This document shows, piece by piece, positions 46,696 through 55,261 of a stretch of 64,000 nt of DNA (positions are counted from its first letter, which is position 1; every line of letters starts with the position of its first letter). A program made the translations under genes and the position numbers. Under the pieces are notes generated by a model. That model worked only from the letters and a program-made list of their open reading frames with translations, made no database searches and was not told the DNA's origin. This DNA is from Chloroflexota bacterium (lineage in GTDB: Bacteria > Chloroflexota > Limnocylindria > Limnocylindrales > CSP1-4): the NCBI GenBank assembly GCA_947475545.1, contig CANJLL010000004.1:62001-126000 (forward strand), given 5' to 3'.

Positions 46696-46749
46696 GGCTC
46701 GTGCTCAGCCCGGCTCGCACGCAGCCGGGCTCGTGCTCAGCCCGGCTCG
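46696..46749. repeat. perfect 22-bp direct repeat at the end of the MFS gene
   Basis: Two identical 22-bp copies lie at 46696-46717 and 46728-46749, 32 bp apart. Each starts GGCTCGTGCTCAG. The second overlaps the last codons of the MFS gene. The motif also pairs with an inverted GCCGGGCT segment between them, so it can fold on itself. It is otherwise unexplained. Confidence 0.55.
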
Positions 46750-48095
46750 TGCCGCGGACTCTCGCGCTGCTGGCGCGCCAGGTTTCGCCACGCCAGCCAG
46801 AGGCCCGCAATCCCGATTGGCGCCACCACCAGCCACGCCAGCAACCCAGCCGTGAGGCTGACCGCCGTCGCAATCGTGCCCAGCAGAATTGCCGTGAACG
46901 GCCGATGGCCAAGGAGTGCCATCTGGTGATAGGCCATGATCCGGCCGCGGAGCCCGTCCGGCGTCCATTCCTGGAGCGCCGCCGTGGCGACCGGGAAGCA
47001 GATCGAGAAGCCAAAGCCCACCAGCGCAAACCCCGCCGACGCGGTCAGCAGGTCGCGCGCCAGACCCAGCAGCACCACCCCCGCGGCCTGCAGGAAGAGC
47101 CCGGCGATGGCCGCCCGCTCCGACCAGCCCAGCCGCCGGATCTGGATGAACAACAGGAACCCGATCAGCCCCCCGATGCTCTGCGCGGTGACCACCAGGC
47201 CGACCACGCTCTCGGGCTGGCCGAGGCGGTCCTCGACCAGCGCAGGCGCCAGCGAGCGCTGGATCTCCATCCCCATCGTGATCACCACAATGCCCGCCAG
47301 CAGGCCCAGCACCCAGCGGTTCTCGCGGAGAAACGCCGCGCTACCGATGAGGCCCGGACCGGCACCAGCGAGGCCGTGCGGGGCCGAACCGCCGCGCGGG
47401 GCCGGATCAACATTCGACAGCGAGCCTGCTGCCAGACCGGTGGGCGCCGCCGAACCTGGCTTCGGGCCAGGCGCGCCTTCGGCCGACTGTCCACCCAGCC
47501 CCAGGCGGAAGAGCATCGCCATGCTGGCCACCGGCGCCAGGTACGTCAGCGCGTTCAGGGCAAACGCGAAGGCCGGCCCGGAGAGCGCGATGGCCGCCGC
47601 CGCCAGGAGTGGCCCAAAGACCTGGCCCACCTGGAAGCCCGTGCTGCTCATCGCCACCGCGTCACGCAGGTCCTCGCGCGGGACGATGTTGGGGACCAGC
47701 GCCTGGAGCGACGGCTTGCCCATGGCCCAGAACACGTTGATCGCGAACGTGGCCACGATCAGCGTCAACTCGCCGGACAGGCCCAGGAACGTCAGCACGG
47801 CCAGGATGGCGGCCGTCAGCATCGAGAGCGCGTGGGTGATCATGACCACCCTTCGCCGGTCCAGGCGATCCGAGAGCCGCCCGCCCTGCACCGAGAAGAG
47901 CAGGATTGGGAGGAAGCCCGCGAAGTTGAAGACGCCGACGTCGAACGACGAGCCGGTCAGCTGGTAGACGAAGACCGAGCCGGCGACGGCCTGGAGCCAC
48001 GTCCCCATGTTGTTGATCGAGACGCCAAACCAGTAGGCGACGTAGGCACGGTGCCGGAAGGGGCCGAGACGGGTGGAGCGGGACGCGCCGGTCAC
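46737..48095 (-). CDS. MFS transporter
   Basis: This is a 452-aa membrane protein with about 12 TM helices; the GTG at 48095 directly follows the previous stop. The N-half shows GRLSDRLDRRRVVMITHALS, the cytoplasmic loop 2-3 motif A. A long low-complexity loop rich in Gly/Pro/Ala (about 205-255) separates the halves. NALTYLAPVASMAM and LRGRIMAYHQMALLGHRPF fit the MFS_3/EntS-like group. It is encoded after the ornithine-cyclodeaminase-like gene and before the hydroxylase genes, so uptake or export of the pathway compound is plausible. Confidence 0.88.
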   Translation of the reverse strand: MTGASRSTRLGPFRHRAYVAYWFGVSINNMGTWLQAVAGSVFVYQLTGSSFDVGVFNFAGFLPILLFSVQGGRLSDRLDRRRVVMITHALSMLTAAILAVLTFLGLSGELTLIVATFAINVFWAMGKPSLQALVPNIVPREDLRDAVAMSSTGFQVGQVFGPLLAAAAIALSGPAFAFALNALTYLAPVASMAMLFRLGLGGQSAEGAPGPKPGSAAPTGLAAGSLSNVDPAPRGGSAPHGLAGAGPGLIGSAAFLRENRWVLGLLAGIVVITMGMEIQRSLAPALVEDRLGQPESVVGLVVTAQSIGGLIGFLLFIQIRRLGWSERAAIAGLFLQAAGVVLLGLARDLLTASAGFALVGFGFSICFPVATAALQEWTPDGLRGRIMAYHQMALLGHRPFTAILLGTIATAVSLTAGLLAWLVVAPIGIAGLWLAWRNLARQQRESPRHEPG

Positions 48096-49238
48096 CTAGT
48101 TCCGCTCGTCCTCGACCAGCCAGTCGGTGGGGATCTCCCGGCCCAGCCCGAGGCGCACGGCCGCTTCGTAGATCCGGCCCGCGACGGCATGGAACTGGGC
48201 GCCCTGCAGGTTGCCGCGCTCCGAGAACGTGATCTGCTCGCGCGACGTCCGGCCCGGCTGCTCCCCCGCCAGGATCTGGGGCAGGTAGACCGTGCGATCC
48301 ATGTGCGGGTAGCCGTTCCCCTTGCCCAGCGATGAGTGATAGCGGCGGTGCCAGTACTCGTGCTCGCGGAAGGCCGGCTGATGCTCAGGCGGCGCCCAGG
48401 ACAGGATGTACTCGCCGCCCGCCTCGGGGATCCCCACCGGCGCGGGCGCCACGCCCAGCACCAGCGAGCGGTCGATCCGGTCGATGCTGGCCTGGTCCAG
48501 CGGCCCGGAGAGGCTGACGACATGGGTACCCGGCTCCAGGTAGCGGCCCAGGTGCGCCGAGGCGGGGTTGGGGTTCTCGGCGAAGCCGCCATCCGTGCAC
48601 GACGCCAGGATGTCCGCCTCGTGGTACACCTCGGCCGGGGTGTCGTGGGCGGTGACGTGGATTCCCAGCTCGGCGGACATCTCCGCCGCGTACCGCCCCC
48701 GGTTGGCCGGGGTTGGGCTGTAGACCTTGACCCGCTCGATGGGCCGGACGGCCCGGATCGCCCGCAGGAACGCGCGGGCCTGGCCGCCGCTGCCCAGCAC
48801 CCCGAGGCGGGACGCGTCCGGGTTGGCCATGGCCTCGACGCCGATCGCGGCGTCCCCGGCGACCCGGAGACGCTGGAGCCAGCTGTCCTGGATGATCGCG
48901 AGCGGCTCGGCATTCTCCATCCGGAACAGGAAGACGATCCCGAAGAAGAGGCCGGGTCGGATGCAGTACTCCTCCGACGTCTCGACGCCGCCGTACGATT
49001 CGGAGTGGCGCAGATCGGAGACCATCCGCGACGCCAGGTAGCCGGTCCGCGTGGAGCCGCCGTCCATCGTGCTCCACAGGTAGTAGTGGGCCGGGTCCTG
49101 GGTGGGCATCCGGAAGTCGATCCGGGGCCGGCAGACTCCGATGCCCGAGGCGACGTCCGCGTACGACTCGCGCAGCGCGGCGATGGTGTCCTCGATCGTG
49201 AGGACCTTGCGGACGTCGTCGTTCGACAGGATCAGCAT
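48096..49238 (-). CDS. ornithine cyclodeaminase/mu-crystallin family protein
   Basis: This is a 380-aa protein. The ATG at 49238 (MLILSNDD) follows GGGGAGGGG; five extra upstream codons are unlikely to be used. DVRKVLTIEDTIAALRESYA, the Rossmann segment LGVLGSGGQARAFLRAIRAV, VKVYSPTPANRGRYAAEMSA and EADILASCTDGGFAENPNP fit the family. Members deaminate ornithine or reduce ketimines with NAD(P)H. Substrate unknown; ketimine reduction would suit the aminotransferase upstream. An insert of charged and aromatic residues after PVGIPEAGGEYILSWAPPE makes it longer than the roughly 320-aa average. Confidence 0.88.
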   Translation of the reverse strand: MLILSNDDVRKVLTIEDTIAALRESYADVASGIGVCRPRIDFRMPTQDPAHYYLWSTMDGGSTRTGYLASRMVSDLRHSESYGGVETSEEYCIRPGLFFGIVFLFRMENAEPLAIIQDSWLQRLRVAGDAAIGVEAMANPDASRLGVLGSGGQARAFLRAIRAVRPIERVKVYSPTPANRGRYAAEMSAELGIHVTAHDTPAEVYHEADILASCTDGGFAENPNPASAHLGRYLEPGTHVVSLSGPLDQASIDRIDRSLVLGVAPAPVGIPEAGGEYILSWAPPEHQPAFREHEYWHRRYHSSLGKGNGYPHMDRTVYLPQILAGEQPGRTSREQITFSERGNLQGAQFHAVAGRIYEAAVRLGLGREIPTDWLVEDERN

Positions 49239-49332
49239 CGGTCCCCTCCCCAATCCCCGGTTGACCGCGGTCGCGGCCGGTTGCTGGCCGGCGCCCGGCC
49301 GTGGTTGGCCGCCGTCACGGCCGACGGGCCCG

Positions 49333-50214
49333 CTACTGGCCCCGGGCCAGCAGCACCAGCGCGGAGTGATCCAGGTCGCCCCGGTCTGAATCGACCAGCG
49401 CGTTGAGCCGCTCCGTCATCACCTCCAGCGCCGGCAGCTCCAGCCCCAGCTGGATCGCCGTGCGGTGGACGATCCGCGCATCCTTCAGGTGAAGCTTGGC
49501 GCGGAAGCCGGGTTCAAAGTTGTCGTCCAGCATCCGCTGGCCGTGCATGTCCAGGATCTTGCTGGCCGCGAACCCGCCCAGCAGCGCCTGGCGGACCTTG
49601 GCCGGGTCCACGCCCGCCGCCTCGGCGAGCGTCAGCGCCTCCGCCACGGCCTCGATCGTCACGCCCACCACCAGCTGGTTGGCGGCCTTGGTGATCTGGC
49701 CCGCGCCCACGTCGCCGACGTGGGTGATGGTCTTGCCCATCGCCGCGAAGAGGGGCATGGCGCGCGCCACGTCCTCCTCCGAGCCACCGACCATGATCGA
49801 GAGCGCCGCGTCATGCGCGCCCTTCTGGCCGCCGCTCACCGGCGCATCGACGAAGCCGGCGCCCGTCTCCTGCACCACGTCGGCCAGCTCCCGCGTGGCG
49901 ATGGGATCCACCGTGCTCATGTCGATGACCAAGTGCCCGGGGCCGAGCGCGCCGAGCAGCCCATACGCGCCGCGGATCACCACCTCCAGGTCCGGGGTGT
50001 CGGGGAGCATCGTGATCACGATCCGCGCGAGCGACGCCACCTCGCTGGGCGTAGAGGCGCCGGTGGCCCCGGCCGCGATGAGCTCATCGACAGGTCCCTG
50101 GCTGCGGGAATGGACGACCAGCGGGTAGCCGGCCGCCAGGAGGTGCTGGGCCATGGGCTTGCCCATGATGCCCAGGCCGATGAAGCCAACGGTCACGGCG
50201 CCTTCGATGCCCAT
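49333..50214 (-). CDS. NAD(P)-dependent 3-hydroxyacid dehydrogenase (HIBADH/tartronate-semialdehyde-reductase type)
   Basis: This is a 293-aa protein: VGFIGLGIMGKPMAQHLLAA (NAD(P) fold), VDAPVSGGQKGAHDAALS (substrate-binding signature), GDVGAGQITKAANQLVVG (catalytic lysine region) and LHLKDARIVHRTA. The family reduces or oxidises beta-hydroxy acids such as 3-hydroxyisobutyrate or glycerate. It lies three bases after the aminotransferase stop, so the two are coupled and may act in sequence, with semialdehyde as the shared intermediate. Confidence 0.92.
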   Translation of the reverse strand: MGIEGAVTVGFIGLGIMGKPMAQHLLAAGYPLVVHSRSQGPVDELIAAGATGASTPSEVASLARIVITMLPDTPDLEVVIRGAYGLLGALGPGHLVIDMSTVDPIATRELADVVQETGAGFVDAPVSGGQKGAHDAALSIMVGGSEEDVARAMPLFAAMGKTITHVGDVGAGQITKAANQLVVGVTIEAVAEALTLAEAAGVDPAKVRQALLGGFAASKILDMHGQRMLDDNFEPGFRAKLHLKDARIVHRTAIQLGLELPALEVMTERLNALVDSDRGDLDHSALVLLARGQ

Positions 50215-50217
50215 CGC

Positions 50218-51567
50218 CTACCCCTCGTACGCGGCGTCGGAGATGTCGAGCGCGCGGTCGATGAGCTCGAAGCCCTCAGCCAGCTGCGCCTCGTTGACGA
50301 TCAGCGGCGGGTTGGTGTGAATGATGTTGTTGGCGATCATGGTGTACAGCCCGTTGTCGCGGAGGAACTTGGCGATCGCCTTCATCTCGTCGCTGTTGCC
50401 GTTGAATGGCGTGAGCGGGGTGTGCGGGTAGCGGTTGCGGACCAGCTCCAGGCAGCCGAACAGGCCGATGCTTCGGATGGCGCCCACGGAGGGGTGCTTG
50501 TCCTTCATCCGCTGGTGGTGGCCGCGCAGGACCTTGCCCATGTTCGCGGCGTTCTCCACCAGCCCGTCGGTCTCGTAGATGTCCAGCGTGGCGACCGCCG
50601 CCGCGCACGAGACCGGGTGGGCGCCGTAGGTCAGGCCGCCGGAGTAGACCATGGTCTCGAACTTCTCCGCAAGCGAGTGGCTCATCCCCACCGCGCCCAG
50701 GGGCAGGTACGAGGAGGTCAGGCCCTTGGCCATGGTCATCAGGTCCGGGACCACGCCCCAGTTGTCGATGGCGAACATCTTCCCGGTCCGCCCGAAGCCG
50801 GACATGACCTCGTCGGCCACCATCAGGATGCCGTACTTGTCGCACAGCGCCCGGACGCCCTGGATGTAGCCGTCCGGCGGGATGAGGATCCCGTTGGTGC
50901 CCACCACCGGCTCCAGGAAGATGGCTGCGATGGTGTGGGCGCCCTCGTAGCGGATCACGTCCTCCAGGCCCTGGAGTGCTTCGGCGGCGGGGCGGGACTC
51001 CGCCTCTCCCCAGCGGTGGGTGTCCGGGTAGCGGACCACGCCCACGATCCCCGGCTCGTTGGCCCAGCGGCGCGGGTCGCCGGTCAGGGTCATCGCGCCC
51101 ATGCTGGCGCCGTGGTAGGTGCGGTAGCGGGCCAGGATCTTGAACTTGCCGGTGGCGTGGCGAGCCAGCTTGATCGCGTTCTCCACGGCCTCGGCGCCGC
51201 CCAGGGTCAGGAAGACCTTGTCCAGGTCGCCGGGCATGATCTCGGCCAGCTTCTTGCCCAGGCGCGCCCGGGATTCCGTGACCATCGCAGGCTGGACGAA
51301 CTGGAGCTTGGCCATCTGGGCCGCGACGGCGTCGATCACGCGCCGGTCGCCGTGGCCGATGTTCACCGACATCAGGCCGGCGTTGAAGTCCAGGATCCGC
51401 TGCCCGTCAGGCGTGTACAGGTAGACGCCCTGGGCGTGGTCGATGGCGATGGGGTCCACGGCACCCTGCGCGGCCCACGGGAAGAAGGTGTGCGCCCGGG
51501 AGAGCTCGACGATCTCCGCGGTGGAGAGGGGCTGCACGTTGGCCCCGGCTGCAGTGGACGTGGCCAT
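50218..51567 (-). CDS. class III PLP-dependent aminotransferase
   Basis: This is a 449-aa protein. The ATG at 51567 follows GGAGGA; the frame further upstream is non-coding. The PLP lysine is in DLMTMAKGLTSSYLPLGAV. Other motifs are GVYLYTPDGQRILDFNAGLM, LGGAEAVENAIKLARHAT, RYRTYHGASMGAMTLTG and VADEVMSGFGRTGKMFA. The class transfers omega-amino groups, for example of beta-alanine, taurine or 4-aminobutyrate. Beta-alanine or beta-aminoisobutyrate as substrate would fit a reductive or hydrolytic pyrimidine route. First gene of the minus arm, facing the 470-bp control region. Confidence 0.93.
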   Translation of the reverse strand: MATSTAAGANVQPLSTAEIVELSRAHTFFPWAAQGAVDPIAIDHAQGVYLYTPDGQRILDFNAGLMSVNIGHGDRRVIDAVAAQMAKLQFVQPAMVTESRARLGKKLAEIMPGDLDKVFLTLGGAEAVENAIKLARHATGKFKILARYRTYHGASMGAMTLTGDPRRWANEPGIVGVVRYPDTHRWGEAESRPAAEALQGLEDVIRYEGAHTIAAIFLEPVVGTNGILIPPDGYIQGVRALCDKYGILMVADEVMSGFGRTGKMFAIDNWGVVPDLMTMAKGLTSSYLPLGAVGMSHSLAEKFETMVYSGGLTYGAHPVSCAAAVATLDIYETDGLVENAANMGKVLRGHHQRMKDKHPSVGAIRSIGLFGCLELVRNRYPHTPLTPFNGNSDEMKAIAKFLRDNGLYTMIANNIIHTNPPLIVNEAQLAEGFELIDRALDISDAAYEG

Positions 51568-52040
51568 GGTTCCTCCAGTGGACGCGTGGTCCGGGTCGCG
51601 TGCGGGCGGGGGCTCTTCGTGGGCGGGACGCCTGTGCCGCCAGTATAGGTTCGCCGCGCGGGGCTTCCGCTGCGGATCGGCGCCGGCCACGGGGGCCGTG
51701 CGGGACCGAAGGCCCGCTCGCCTCCGGCGTCCAGGGGCGTCGCCGACCATGTCATACCCGACGGTATGAAGTTGCAGGTCGGGCCGTCCGCAGACGCCCA
51801 CGAGGCACTCGCCCGACGCGCCCTGGCCAGCGCCGCACCTCCCGCCGCAGGATTCCCGGTCGTAGAACCCGGCTGCGGACCCACCCGGAGCCAGGTCGAA
51901 GCGTCCAACAGGCCTTCCCGCGCCGACAGGATCCCGATCGGAGTTCTATCGGGGTCCGATAGGGTTCGGCCCGAGACGATCGACCCGGAAACCGCGCCGT
52001 TTCATACCCCACCGTATGAGGAGGACGCCGAGCGGGGCCG
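51568..52040. promoter_or_regulatory. divergent control region between the two catabolic arms
   Basis: These 473 bases hold no gene but at least three palindromes: TCATACCCGACGGTATGA (51752-51769), CTATCGG-GGT-CCGATAG (51946-51962) and TCATACCCCACCGTATGA (52002-52019). The first and third are variants of one 18-bp site. The third ends 21 bases before the dehydrogenase ATG and abuts AGGAGG. One regulator could control both arms. No matching regulator gene is adjacent. Confidence 0.7.
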
Positions 52041-53132
52041 ATGCCGCTATCGTTCCTGCCGATGCCTGCCCAGCCCCTGCAGCCCGTCCCCACCGCGCCG
52101 GATGAGCACCTGACCGTGGTGGTCTGCTGCTCGCTGCAGCCCGAGCTGGCCGAGCGGATCCGGGCGGTGGATCCCCCCCGGATCACCGTCCTCCACGAGC
52201 CGGAGCTGCTCCCGACGGGGCCCTATGCCGGCGGCTACCTGGGGTCCAAGCCCCGGTTGGACGCAGCCGGGCTCGCCCGCTGGCGGGAGACGCTTGCGCG
52301 CGCGGACATCCTCTTCGAGTTCGACTGGCTGGAGCCCGCTCGCCTGCGCGAGACGGCGCCGAAGGCCCGCTGGCTCCAGGCGAGCAAGTCCGGCATCGGC
52401 GAGTTCGTCCGGCGGACCGGCCTGGATCGCAGCGGGATCGTCCTGTGCACCGCGGCGGGCATCCACGCCATGCCCCTGGCGGAGTGGGTGACGTTCGGCG
52501 CGCTCTGGCTGGTCAAGCAGCTGCCGCGGATGCTGGACCAGCAGCGGCGCCACCACTGGGAGCAGTTCGATGCGGGCCTGGTTGCCGGCCGGCGCGCGCT
52601 GGTCGTGGGCCTGGGCGGCGTGGGCCGCGAGATCGCCCGACAGCTCGACGCCCTTGGCGTGGAGGTCTGGGGCGTGCGCCGTTCGGCCGAAGGCGAGGCG
52701 GTGCCCCACGTCCGGCGAGTGTTCGCGTTCGACGGGTTCGACGCCGCGCTCCCCGACGTGGACTTCCTGGTCATCGCCTGCCCCTACAACGCGGAGACGC
52801 ACCACCTGCTGACCGCGGACCGGCTGGCGGCCATGAAGCCCAGCGCCGGGGTGATCAACGTGGCCAGGGGGGCCATCATCGACGAGCCGGCCCTGGTCGC
52901 CGCGCTGCGCGACGGGACGATCGCGGGCGCCGTGCTGGACGTCCAGGAGCAGGAGCCCACGCCGCCCGATGCGCCCATCTGGGATGCCCCCAACGTGCTG
53001 ATATCGCCGCACCGGGCCAGCATGGTGGACGTGGAGAACTCGCTGCTGGTGGACCTCTTCTGCGAGAACCTCCGCCGCTACCTCGACGGTCGGCCGCTCC
53101 TCAACGTCTATGACGCGGCCCGTGCGTACTGA
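52041..53132 (+). CDS. D-2-hydroxyacid dehydrogenase
   Basis: This is a 363-aa protein with an ATG at 52041; ATG 52062 is an alternative. Rossmann motif ALVVGLGGVGREIARQLDAL is followed by NVARGAIIDEPALVAAL (catalytic arginine), VLDVQEQEPTPPD (glutamate) and LISPHRASMVD (histidine). R/E/H form the family catalytic set for NAD(P)H-dependent 2-oxoacid reduction. An N-terminal flexible stretch is rich in proline and glutamine. The gene overlaps the next by 23 bp and opens the plus-strand arm of the catabolic region. Confidence 0.93.
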   Translation: MPLSFLPMPAQPLQPVPTAPDEHLTVVVCCSLQPELAERIRAVDPPRITVLHEPELLPTGPYAGGYLGSKPRLDAAGLARWRETLARADILFEFDWLEPARLRETAPKARWLQASKSGIGEFVRRTGLDRSGIVLCTAAGIHAMPLAEWVTFGALWLVKQLPRMLDQQRRHHWEQFDAGLVAGRRALVVGLGGVGREIARQLDALGVEVWGVRRSAEGEAVPHVRRVFAFDGFDAALPDVDFLVIACPYNAETHHLLTADRLAAMKPSAGVINVARGAIIDEPALVAALRDGTIAGAVLDVQEQEPTPPDAPIWDAPNVLISPHRASMVDVENSLLVDLFCENLRRYLDGRPLLNVYDAARAY

Positions 53133-54792
53133 CCTATTCGCCGGCGTGCCCGAGGGTCCCGGCGAGGTCGCCGGATCCGACGGGCGCCCGGTGGAGATGG
53201 TCTACCGCGCGGCCACCATCCACACCATGGACCCGGCCAACCCCCGCGCGACCGGGCTGTGGGTCCGCGGCGATAGGATCGTGGAGGCCGGCGACGCCGA
53301 CCGGCTGATCGCGGCGGCGGCACTCGCCACGGGGTCGCGGCCGCGTGTCGTGGACCTGGGCGACGCGACCGTGGTCCCGGGCCTCATCGATGCCCACTGC
53401 CACATCACGTTGCTGGCGTACCTGCTCACCGGCGCGGATTGCTCGCAGCCGGCCGCCCCGGACATCGCCGCGATCCAGGCCCGGCTGGCGTCCCAGGCGC
53501 CCGGCCCCGACGGCTGGATCACGGGCAGCGGCTACGCCGAGTACAAGCTGGCGGACCGTCGCCACCCGACGCGCTGGGACCTGGACGCAGCCTGCCCGGA
53601 CACCCCGGCGGTGGCCTACCACACCTCGCTCCACCTGGGCGTCGTCAACTCCGCGGGGCTGCGCGCGCTGGGGCTGGACGAGACCTCGCTGGATCCGCCG
53701 CAGGGCTGGCTGGGGCACGACGCCGCGGGCCGGCTGGACGGGCGGCTCCAGGAATCGGCGGCGCTGGACCTGCTCGCCGCCAACCGCAAGCGCTTCCTGG
53801 ACGCGCTGGACGCCGCGGGGCGGGCGGCGTCCATGTCCCGGGCGGGGCGCCATCTCGCGGCGCTGGGGATCACCGGCGTGGCGGACGCGGCCGGCGAGGC
53901 GACGGCGTTCGGGGCGCTGCGGGAGGCCGAGCGTCGAGGCGAGCTCCCCGTCCGCGTCACGGCAATGTTCACCTACCCGGAATCCGGCTGGCTGCGAGCG
54001 GCTGGGATGACGACGGGGTTCGGCTCGGACCGGCTGAGGGTCGGCGCGATCAAGCTGTGGGCGGACGGCGGCATGAACAGCCGGACCGCGGCCGTGGACG
54101 AGCCGTACCTGGACCCGCCCGGCGAGATGGGCCTGCTCTGGTACAGCCAGGACGAGCTCACACGAATCGTTCGGGAGTGCGTGGAGGCGGGCTTCCAGGT
54201 GGGCATCCATGCGCAGGGCGAGCGCGGGATCCGCATGTCGCTGGAGGCGCTGGCGCCCGTCACCCCCGCGGGGAACCCGATGCGCCACCGGATCGAGCAC
54301 GGCGGCTGCTTCATTCCGTCGCTGCGCGCCGAGGCCGCACGGCTGGGGATCCACGTTGTCAGCCAGCCCGGCTTCTTCTCGGCCCTGGGCGAGGCGTACT
54401 TCGACGCCTTCGGCGACGAGCGGACCGCGGGCCTCTACCCGTTCGCCAGCATGGCGCGCGAGGGGATCCTCGTGGCCGGCTCGTCCGATGCGCCGGTGAT
54501 CGGCGCCAGCCCGCTGACCGGCATGCGCGACGCGATCCTGCGGCTCACCGATGGGGGCCGGCTGGTGGCACCGACGGAAGCCGTCACGGCGGCCCAGGCG
54601 CTGACGATGTACACCACCTCGGCCGCCTACGTGGACTGGGCGGAGGACGTGACCGGCTGCCTGGCTCCGGGCCGCTTCGCCGACTTCGTGGTCCTGTCCG
54701 AGGACCCGCTGGCGATCGACCCCGCCCGAATCGGCCCCGACCTGGTCCGGGCCACGATCCTGGGCGGCGCCTTGACCTACCGGCGCGCGTAG
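53110..54792 (+). CDS. YtcJ-like amidohydrolase (amidohydrolase 3 family)
   Basis: This is a 560-aa protein: VYRAATIHTMDPANPRATGL at the start, the metal-binding PGLIDAHCHITLL (HxH), a large inserted domain (about 150-270), IKLWADGGMNSRTAAVDEPY, GIHAQGERGI, RIEHGGCF, SSDAPVIGASPL (metal aspartate) and ALTMYTTSAAYV with a final LAPGRFADFVVL. This is the deacetylase-like amidohydrolase 3 pattern of YtcJ and N-substituted formamide deformylase. Substrate unknown. It overlaps the dehydrogenase gene, and its ATG lies within the previous frame. Confidence 0.9.
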   Translation: MTRPVRTDLFAGVPEGPGEVAGSDGRPVEMVYRAATIHTMDPANPRATGLWVRGDRIVEAGDADRLIAAAALATGSRPRVVDLGDATVVPGLIDAHCHITLLAYLLTGADCSQPAAPDIAAIQARLASQAPGPDGWITGSGYAEYKLADRRHPTRWDLDAACPDTPAVAYHTSLHLGVVNSAGLRALGLDETSLDPPQGWLGHDAAGRLDGRLQESAALDLLAANRKRFLDALDAAGRAASMSRAGRHLAALGITGVADAAGEATAFGALREAERRGELPVRVTAMFTYPESGWLRAAGMTTGFGSDRLRVGAIKLWADGGMNSRTAAVDEPYLDPPGEMGLLWYSQDELTRIVRECVEAGFQVGIHAQGERGIRMSLEALAPVTPAGNPMRHRIEHGGCFIPSLRAEAARLGIHVVSQPGFFSALGEAYFDAFGDERTAGLYPFASMAREGILVAGSSDAPVIGASPLTGMRDAILRLTDGGRLVAPTEAVTAAQALTMYTTSAAYVDWAEDVTGCLAPGRFADFVVLSEDPLAIDPARIGPDLVRATILGGALTYRRA

Positions 54793-55261
54793 TCGGCTCC
54801 GGCTCGCCGACCGCCGCCGGGCTCCCACCTCTGGATCGGGACGTGGCCGGCCTGATCACCACATTCCTGTCCCGATGGCATTGGGCGACGGGGGCCGACC
54901 CGGGCGGCGGCGTCATGCCCACTTCGGGACGATTCCGTCACCGGGTGACCACGCCCTGGTCATGTGGCGACGACTGACGCCTCTTGGCGCTGACCCGAGA
55001 GCGTGGGCCCAGCCGGATGCGCCGCAGTCGTCGCCCAACGCTATCCGGGTGGGAATCTGACGAAGACGAGATCGGGGCGGCGCTCGCACCGGCTGGAACG
55101 GCGGATCCGCCCCGACGATCCGGCCCGACGATCCGGCCCTGCCGCATCCGCCGCCTGCCGGTCCCTCGCCTCGACTAAGATTCCCGGACTTGCCGCGGGA
55201 CGCGCCCGCCGGCGCTCATCCCGGCCGACGAGTGCCGGCCGAAGCCACCTGGAGGGTTCAC
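54793..55261. other. intergenic region before the hydrolase gene
   Basis: No gene is supported in these 469 bases. CCGACGATCCGGCC appears in two adjacent overlapping copies near 55116-55140. A ribosome site (GGAGGG at 55251) marks the end. A promoter for the following five-gene run is expected but not pinpointed. Confidence 0.4.
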
